From Chiua virens (Eukaryota > Basidiomycota > Agaricomycetes > Boletales > Boletaceae): a stretch of 64,000 bases of DNA. A model generated the notes under the pieces. That model made no database searches. It was given only the letters and a program-made list of their open reading frames with translations, and was not told where the DNA came from. Location of the stretch: the NCBI GenBank assembly GCA_019787685.1, contig JAHNUO010000013.1, positions 310,001 through 374,000 on the forward strand, given 5' to 3'. The position numbers and the translations under genes were made by a program. Shown piece by piece: positions 57,003 to 64,000 of this stretch. How positions within the stretch are numbered: the first letter of the stretch is position 1; each line of letters begins with the position of its first letter.

Positions 57003-57612
57003 TCATTGTATCGGCCTTGACTGAGGAGGGAGTTCAAGATCTGGCTAGTCGGGCCCGGGGAAGTGACTTTGTGGTTCGGACAACTGTTGCGAGAGCTGGG
57101 CGCGCAATAACTGTCTAGAGACGACTAAAAACAGTGTCCTCACTGTCTAATGGGACGTGTTCAGCGTCATGTATGTCGAGGAAAACGACGCCACCTCAAC
57201 AAATCACGATTGCCGTCCCCTCGAGGCCAAACCCTGCAACGATGCACATATACAAGGACCAACAATAGTAAGATAAGGACACTGGCTTTCACATCCTTAT
57301 TTATATCCCTGGAAATAACAATGTCAATCTTTCCTTTCCGTATTTACGCCTTGAGGCTCGATCTCGGCGTGCGAATAAAGGACACACTGGCCCATCATCG
57401 GGAGTTGGCTGGACCCGATAATATCCCCCTGACGAGGCTGACGAATCGAAGCGTGTCCGTGTCCGCCCAGACGTCGTTGAATTTGCGTAGTTTTGTTCGG
57501 CCCGGCGGCAGCCCTGTGTTACCGTTCCAGTGAGCATCGTAAACGTTCGTCTCTTCAACCAAACATCCACACGTATCATTGCGTGCTGGCAAAATAGGGT
57601 ACATTTTCATGC

Positions 57613-57987
57613 TCACCGCCGAGAAACTGGAAACACACAGTATATTATTGTCTGAGAATCGTACTTACCATTAGTGTCAAGATCACTTTCTTTGACTCGA
57701 CTCGGAGTCACTCTTCCGAGTCCTGCGATGGACAGGCAACGTCCCATCGAAGGTTTCTTGCATAGGGCGAGCACTTGTAGTTCACCTTGGGTCATCTCCA
57801 ACATCTCCGGGACGCCGGGCCTCAGATCCAGGTTCACATGTCCTTGCGTCGCTCGCCGGCTCCGGTACACCCTGAAGACTGCAGCGTCTACTTGTCTCTT
57901 CTCGGTCCCGCATAATCCATTCTTGAACCTCATGGAAACCTTGTATTGTGCCACGGCTGCGCGCTGTGTCTCATGCACATGCCTCAT
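57613..57987 (-). CDS. Possible uncharacterised fragment
   Basis: Open frame MRHVHETQRAAVAQYKVSMR ... VTPSRVKESDLDTN followed by a good GTAAGT donor (near 57670). No family recognised; could be one exon of an unrecognised gene or chance. Confidence 0.25.
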   Translation of the reverse strand: MRHVHETQRAAVAQYKVSMRFKNGLCGTEKRQVDAAVFRVYRSRRATQGHVNLDLRPGVPEMLEMTQGELQVLALCKKPSMGRCLSIAGLGRVTPSRVKESDLDTNGKYDSQTIIYCVFPVSRR

Positions 57988-58577
57988 CGATCATCATCGG
58001 CGTCCGAATCCAAGGGCAATGTGATCGTTCATCTACTGGCACTGGTGCCACGACTGGCTGCGCACTCGACACGAGTGGAACAGCGTGTGGAGCTAATGTC
58101 CAAACAAGGACGTGTCATATATCATAGTTCATCGGTTGCAGATGAACCATCGAGGCACAGGCACGCGCGACAATGTTCATAATTAACATGACAAGGTCGG
58201 ACCGGCTCGAAGGAGAGTTACATATGGACATTTTGAATTATCAAGATACCGAGGCTGGTCAAGATTCTACCCAATCGTCGGGAGAGCGATATTTCTTGAC
58301 GAAGAAAGCGACTTAGTTGTACAAAAGTAAGTATAGTGGGTAGTAGTAGCATTACTATGCAGAGCACATGCATTTCGTCAAATCATCACCTCACCATCCT
58401 CCGTGTGTGCGTGTGCGCGCAAAAGTGTACATGTAAGGTGGGTTAGAGAGAAGTGGGGACAGGAAAGATGTGGGAAATTCGATTTGGTCACTAGGGGTTT
58501 TTTCCGTGCACTGGCATGCACCGCCAGCTCCACTAGCACTTGACGACGTGGACTTGTAAACGCGTAGCGTGTTCGAA

Positions 58578-59068
58578 TTAGAGGACGAGAGCGACACCGG
58601 CAGCACCGAATATCACACTCGCAATAATACCCCACCGAGCGTCTCCTAGCGTACGTGCCCCACTCGTACTGCTCGTTGACGTGGGTGCTGCCGACGTGGT
58701 CGCGACGGTGGACTGCGTGGCGGAGCCTGATGTCGTGGCGGAGGTTTCTGTCGTATACGAGCTGGTGGGTATGCTTAAATGGGACGTGTAGGGCGTGACA
58801 GCGGTTGATTCGGAGGAGATGAGGGAGGAGAGCGCGGAGAGGACGGATGGGTTGGCGGTGGTGTCAAAGGAGATGGTACTGAAGGGGAGACCACTTGTGC
58901 TGCGAAAACGGTGAGATTTGAACGTGGGATGTGGTCGGTGAGTTGTACTTACGCGGGTATGCCAGTGGGTGTAAGGACGTCCTGGGCTGGGAGTGCGGAG
59001 ACGTGGCCGACAATGGCGATGAGGAGGATGAGGATGAGGGCGGTCAAGGAAGACAAACGGAACGACAT
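58578..59068 (-). CDS. Ser/Thr-rich GPI-type surface protein, 145 aa
   Basis: Exons 58953-59068 and 58578-58899 join in phase (GC|C). Signal peptide MSFRLSSLTALILILLIAIV, mature start near LPAQDV, then a Ser/Thr-rich region (TSSYTTETSATTSGSATQST), and a C-terminal hydrophobic tail WGIIASVIFGAAGVALVL immediately before the stop. Signal peptide, S/T-rich body and terminal hydrophobic tail are the layout of GPI-anchored cell-wall proteins; no enzymatic domain. The intron begins GTAAGT. Confidence 0.7.
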
Positions 59069-59416
59069 GGCCACTAGGGAGAGAGAGACAGAGACGCTGA
59101 GCAGAGATCTCATACGTGATGTAAAGACATTAAGTTTATAAACTCGGAAGAGTCCAACTGCTGCGGAGCACTGTAGTAAATTAAATAAGGAGACAGATCC
59201 ACTCTACACAGACTACAACATAGGTACTGCTATAATTGACCCTTACTCCTTCTGTCTTTACACCGATCCGTTCCAAACTTAGAGCAATCCGCAGCAAATC
59301 TTGTCTTGAGAACAGCGACATTAAGTCACTGACAATATGTGGGACACCTCAGAACACTCAGGAATTTGCGCTAGTCCCGACTTGGCTAGTCCGCATCAAA
59401 AGCAACAGGCTTTCAT

Positions 59417-60741
59417 TCATTTTCTTGTCAGCAATGCCGATAATCTCGACAACAACCTGTTCTTGTGACCTTCCTTGTCATCGTCCTTACCACCCCCCAA
59501 CTCTTCCTCGTTGTTTGCTGGGGTCCCAAGAGCGACTGTATACCGTCTTTTATATTCCCCAGGCATTTCGATGTTGGCACCATTTCGCCACATCCCCCTT
59601 CTCGCCGCTCTAGACAACCAGTAAACGGTTTCGATACGGAGACAAGGCGGATATCGACAACCGTACCTTGCTTCGTCCTCCACCCGCTGAAATACTTCCC
59701 GCCCCCAAGGACCGTACTCTGCACCGCTGTTTTCATAAGTGGTTGCCATACCAGCCCGAAGCATCTCCAGAGCTAGTGGACTACCAAAGTACTTGCAAAG
59801 GATTAATGGCAAAAAGGGCCGGGGAATAAGAGGTACTCCGACCTGTGCAGGAATCATTAATGGGGTAAACAAACGTATCGGCGGAGAAACCACGCACGAC
59901 ACGCCCATACTGATCCTTGCGGATGAACTGGCAGTATACGATCTTGCCCTGGATGCGTTTCCTCAGCCATGCCAAACTCTCTTCTGCGTGAGCTTGTCCG
60001 GGACGTCCATAATGAGCACCCTGTGATGAAATACTACCAGTCAACAACGCCTCTGATGGCCGGAACGATAGATGATCCGCACCTCCGGCGCATCCACCCC
60101 AGCTATCCGAATGTGTATTGTCTGGTCTTTCAAATCTGTTACCGCAGCATTTGTATCAGTCATCCACAATGATATTCATCGCAAAATATGTATAACCCAC
60201 CTTTCCGCCTCACAGGTACGCGCCTGATCTTGAGCGGCCATTGCCAACCAAACCCCGGCGTGTGAAACAACCGAAAATCGTCTGCATCCCCTACACTGTG
60301 CGGATGCCAATGATGTGCATTTCCGTGACCAACGACGACTCAGCTTCAGTCCAGGATGGATGATGGCGGTCCACCAGGGCTGTCCGTGATGGTGGACGTG
60401 GTGATATGGGGGTGGGAACGGTCTTACCTGGTCACTACGCCACGTACCCATCGTCGTCGCGCGAATTCGTTGGGGGTAACCCATGCGGCGGTTCGAAGAC
60501 GCATGCCCCAGCGGCGCCAGGCGAGGATGGCACCTGCGCCTGATGCTGCCCCGAACATGAACGCGAAGAAAGCGGTGGTTGGCGTTTTATTGCAGTGTGT
60601 CTTTAGTCGTGTCCATGGCGAAGAGGAACCAGTAGTCTCTGGTATGACAGTCAGGGTATTGGTTGAAGGTGATCGTTTGGATGGTGCAGGTGGATCTGTG
60701 TTGTCCTTGCGAAGGAACCACGGCCAAAAGGACGAAGGCAT
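59417..60741 (-). CDS. LCL3: LCL3-like membrane nuclease (SNase domain), 317 aa
   Basis: Six exons in phase: 60428-60741, 60201-60295, 60083-60135, 59898-60020, 59667-59842, 59417-59609. N terminus holds a membrane segment TAFFAFMFGAASGAGAILAW followed by RRWGMRLRTA. SNase part: FRLFHTPGFGWQWP, IHIRIAGVDAPEGAHYGRPG, AEESLAWLRKRIQGK, RKDQYGRV, LALEMLRAGMATTYENSGAE, AARRGMW, GEYKRRYT. The tail is acidic then basic. Known: Lcl3 is a mitochondrial/ER-associated staphylococcal-nuclease family protein; the Asp of GVDAPE and the Arg/Glu positions are retained. The first intron is long (132 bp). No lesion seen. Confidence 0.85.
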
Positions 60742-61580
60742 CGTCAGCTAAATGAAGACCCGTGCGACATAAAAAAGGCAAACTCTCAAAGCGTAGTCCC
60801 GGGCCACCCGGACCGTGAAACCAACACTGGCAACTTGAAAGATTCACGGTCGTCTTTCCAACAAACGACACGAATGATGGTGCACTAGAACTATGAGCCC
60901 CGACTCGGAGTGCATCTTGGCACACGATCGTCGTCATCACTCAGCTAAGTAGCAAACGCCTACTATTATCTAGACATGTCAGACGTCCAGGTACGTTCGA
61001 AATAGCTTCCTCGCGAGCATATCAATCTTTCACTGACTCATCTATGTAGTAGCTTTGACGATGGTCGATCACGGGATTCGTGGTTAAGATATCTTGACAC
61101 AAGTATGCTAACCGCCTAAGCTGGCAGCAGGTTACTACGGTATTAATATTCTAGCTTCCAAGCAGAAACCGGGCCAAACCGTACGTACATGGGATCACTC
61201 ATCGGCGTAACGCACACATACTGAATGGCTCTGGTTTTCTGAGCAAGTATTATACTATGGACGCTCGTATCAGGTTTCCATTCCAAATCCAAGTCGGACT
61301 TATTCGGCTATGCGCTACGGTGTTTCAGGCACTGCTTCTGAGTCGACAACTGGACCCTGTTGTATGGCCAGGGCCCTGGCAGAAGGTTCAGAACATGGGA
61401 CCATCATAACATTCTCAAGGCAGGACATCCCTGACTCGGATGCACATACATAATATCCTAGGATCCGAAGTCACGGAACCTGACTCGGAAATTGGAATCG
61501 TTGAACCCTTCTTGCTGCCAAACATTAAACCCTTTTGCTTTTGTCCTCCCTCGTTCTTTGATAGTCTCGCTCGACTTCAC
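60742..61580. other. Divergent intergenic region
   Basis: Between LCL3 (-) and the Galpha-like gene (+). No ORF with family resemblance. An in-frame upstream ATG at 61440 could extend the Galpha-like protein, but the family start MPLxYDP argues for 61581. Confidence 0.4.
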
Positions 61581-63425
61581 ATGCCGCTTGATTACGACCC
61601 AACTGATCCGTTGGCGATTGTAACCGCCCCACCCCCCAATGAGACCCGAAAAGAGAAGGCCGCAAGAGAAAAACGCGAAGCTGAAGCCCAGAGAATCAGT
61701 GACCAGATCGATGGTAAACTCTGCGCAGAGAAAGTTACTCTTCAGAAACAGGATCAAGCAGTCAAAATTCTACTCATTGGGCAAAGTGGTGATAGTGGTG
61801 AGGTTTCCTCAAAGTACACCGTATATCTGCTTTGCCAGAGTTGGCTGACCGTCTTGTTGCTCGGGTCAACAGGGAACATCGCCCTCCTCAGGCGTTAGTG
61901 TTTGAATCTTGATCCATCCTTTTCGCAAGCGCTGATGACCGATCAGATTTTCTTCTACGGTTTGCAAGGGTCCAGTGGGCCCAAGAACTCGCTTCTTGGA
62001 AGATCATCCTACGCCTCAAGCTCGTGCATTCCGTGAATATGATCCTCGACGCGTTACAGGCTGCATCGCAAGATGAAGTGGTTGATGCCCTTCCTGTCAC
62101 GGACCAGCACCAACACCGTCATGATCGGCTCCGGCTCCGGCTCCGTCCTCTTCGGGGTGTTGAGTGCTACTTGAAACGACTGCTCGATATGAAAGCAGAG
62201 GACACAATACAGCACTCTGCGACCAAGTTATTCAAGCCCTCACCGAATGCGGCCCTCGAATTCTGTGATAAATTTCGCGACTGGCATAGTGGTCTGCAAA
62301 ATCGTGGTACAGGTCATGTAGATGGTCTGAGCGGTCAAGATGTCACTGAAGTTCTCTGGAACTGCAAAAACCACATACAAGCGCTGTGGACGGATCCTGT
62401 CGTTCGTGAAATGGTGCAAAGATCCAGGATTCGTATGGACGATTATACCAGTTTGTTCGTCTAGTTTCATTTCTCTCCGAGAGGTTCTTAAAGACCTTAC
62501 CTCCGTGATGAATAGTTGTCTAGACAACTCGGAGCGTCTGACCGCTCGTAATTACGAACCAACCGATGATGACATCCTCTATGCACGTCTGTGCATACCC
62601 GGTGTTCGGGAGCATGAGTTCGAGCTGACAGAATGTACGTGGCTCCCCTTGCACATCATACCATTGAAGTGAATTTTCTTTTTAGACGAGAGACCTCAAA
62701 AGTGGAAAATTTATGATGTGGTCAGTTCGAGAACACAGGTGCTTTCTTCTGTCTTCCCTCCGTTTTACTTGGTCTGAATATTCATCACCGTAATTTCTTA
62801 GCGACGTGCATGGATACCGTACATTGATCGAGTGGATTCGATCGTCATCCTGGCCCCTATATCATGCTTCGACGAACGACTACAAGAAGACCCGCGTGTG
62901 TGCCGACTCGAAGACGCGCTTATACATTGGAAGGCTATCTGCTCGTCCATACTTTTGAGCCAGACGAACCTCGTACTCCTCCTTCACAACATTGATGTCT
63001 TGGCACACAAGATCGCGGCCGGGGTCATGGTGAAGGATTATATAGTCTCATATGGAGATCGGCCCAACAACATTCAATCTGTCCTTCAGTGTACGTGGGT
63101 CACCTCAACATTGCCTCGGATGCAGACTAAGTTGTTTACCCCTCAGACCTCAGAAAGGCATTCAATGACACGCTCAAAAACAATTCCCCGACGCCGCGAA
63201 TATCTCAAACTTATTTCGTATCGGCCATCGTTGAGTTGTTTACGCTCGTGTTTCGACGCAACTTTGTTGATATCGTTTTATAACGTACAGAATGCGCAGA
63301 CGATAGCAATTGTCATGAGTAGCGGTACGTGATTGATACGTTTTTCCTTGACATGTTTGATGTCGATTCGTCTAGTACGCTCAGGAATCATGCGAGCACA
63401 ACTCAGAAGGGCCAATTTACTGTGA
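61581..63425 (+). CDS. Galpha-like pseudo-GTPase, 457 aa
   Basis: Nine exons, all phases agree: 61581-61797, 61873-61893 (21 nt), 61947-62454, 62516-62634, 62686-62738, 62802-63090, 63147-63229, 63291-63324, 63376-63425. Start MPLDYDPTDPLAIV, a charged helix, KILLIGQS, WKIILRLKLVHSVNMILDAL, a long helical-domain insert with RLRLRLR, VVREMVQRSRIRMDDYTS, YEPTDDDILYARL, RRAWIPYIDRVDSIVILAPI, SCFDERLQEDPRVCRLEDAL, YGDRPN, and an end IMRAQLRRANLL. This is a G-protein alpha subunit of the divergent mushroom type. Odd: G1 GESGKS is replaced by GDSGGNI, DVGGxR by DVVSSR, NKxD by HNID, and the switch I Thr is gone. No N-terminal Gly/Cys lipidation site is visible. It should not bind GTP normally. Confidence 0.85.
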
Positions 63426-63841
63426 GTCCCCTTTTCATTCTCTTCACGAGTCCACCACAGGGGTGAATGATTTAGACCATGAAAGCCCTATGAAACGCTC
63501 ATGGAGTTTACAAGATAAGATATTCAGAACTTGTTTGTCTTTTGATCTGAAAGCAAGGTTGGCGTCCCAAGAGGAGGCAAGGAAAAGGAAATCCAGACAA
63601 TACGCTTTCGTTGCTGACTCCGGATCAGGCATATCGTACATATGTTACCGTTGTTCTCGCTACGATGGCATGGTATACACCTCCCATCCAACTGGTTAAA
63701 TGCATGGAAATTGTTCGTAGGTCAATCAAACAGGACACGGCGACCAAGAATATTACGGCACGGATCACAGAAACACAGGACGATAGTACAACCTAAGTTC
63801 CGAAATCGAGACTCATGAGGGAGAATCTATAAAGTCGGCAC

Positions 63842-64000
63842 TTAATCCGACTTTTTGTTCGAGACCTGTCCAGTGGCTTCATTGTACTTGGTAGCAAGAC
63901 GATCATATTCTTCGGCGTTTTGTGTGGCTTGCTTCTTTACAATATCTGTCAAATATCTTGAGAAAAATGGCGGTGGTATTAGAGATGCACGAACCGAAAT
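63842..64000 (-). CDS. BAP31-like (Yet1/Yet3) protein, 3' end only
   Basis: Last exon on the minus strand from about 63952 down to the stop at 63842: DIVKKQATQNAEEYDRLATK, YNEATGQVSNKKSD. The end 'EYDRLA-x-YN-x-ATG-x-VSxK' with a lysine-rich tail is typical of BAP29/BAP31 ER proteins. The preceding intron acceptor (gacag) is near 63953; the rest of the gene lies outside the window. Confidence 0.65.
   Translation of the reverse strand: MSVRASLIPPPFFSRYLTDIVKKQATQNAEEYDRLATKYNEATGQVSNKKSD

Larger units (their letters stand above)
53927..57569. repeat. Segmental duplication, copy B
   Basis: Direct repeat of 48071-51735, about 5.85 kb downstream of it. Same order: shared 5' region, Kre9-like gene, conserved short ORF at 55477-55659, beta-adaptin fragment. 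Copy B lacks the exon 5/intron 5/early exon 6 piece of the adaptin fragment that copy A has, and keeps the '[12 protein letters not shown]' part of exon 3 that copy A lost. Confidence 0.85.

Noticed and set aside
61440..61580. Upstream in-frame start for the Galpha-like protein
   Set aside because: The family begins MPLxYDP; the 47 extra residues do not resemble Galpha N termini and lie in probable 5' UTR.

Overview
The window reads as a piece of an Agaricomycete (mushroom-forming basidiomycete) chromosome. Genes are broken by many short introns (mostly 45-60 bp). The recognisable families are typical of that group: a Plavaka-type transposase, a DUF6606 'ubiquitinyl hydrolase-like' giant, DUF6532-like and DUF6698-like proteins, Kre9/Knh1-like small secreted proteins, a GH30 glucanase, and a divergent G-protein alpha subunit. 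I saw no tRNA, rRNA or CRISPR. All gene models below were spliced by hand from the sequence, using phase agreement and family knowledge.

Layout. 1-4885 (-): 5' part of a DUF6606 giant gene. 5.7-7.6 kb (-): decayed TAH18. 7.6-9.3 kb: a small inverted-repeat element and the first Kre9-like gene, which carries a nonsense codon. 9.8-21.2 kb: accessory block with an interrupted Plavaka transposase, three intact minus-strand genes of unknown function (657, 514 and 333 aa), and three copies of a repeat called R here. 21.5-24.4 kb: an F-box-like gene, tandem repeats and a DUF6698-like gene. 25.7-35.6 kb: two Kre9-like genes, an AP-1 beta-adaptin gene and a GH30 glucanase. 37.5-42.3 kb: housekeeping cluster with a PAP2 lipid phosphatase, OPI3, a short-chain dehydrogenase and RAD6. 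43.4-48 kb: one orphan ORF, then a long gene-poor stretch. 48.1-57.6 kb: a ~3.65 kb segment present twice in direct orientation, each copy with a Kre9-like gene and an internally deleted beta-adaptin fragment. Between the copies lie a transposase fragment and a GC-rich palindromic patch. 58.6-64 kb: a GPI-type Ser/Thr-rich protein, an LCL3-like nuclease, an intact Galpha-like gene whose nucleotide-binding motifs are destroyed, and the 3' end of a BAP31-like gene.

Two themes stand out. First, many genes that are otherwise well preserved carry one or two single-base indels (DUF6606, AP-1 beta, SDR, PAP2, GH30, Kre9-like copies). Neighbours such as OPI3, RAD6, LCL3, the 657/514/333-aa genes and the Galpha-like gene splice cleanly. 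This is either real patchy decay or consensus error, several cases being at homopolymers. Second, the Galpha-like gene keeps a perfect reading frame through nine exons while losing the P-loop lysine, the DVGG motif, the NKxD lysine and the switch I threonine. That suggests a pseudo-GTPase under selection rather than a dead gene.
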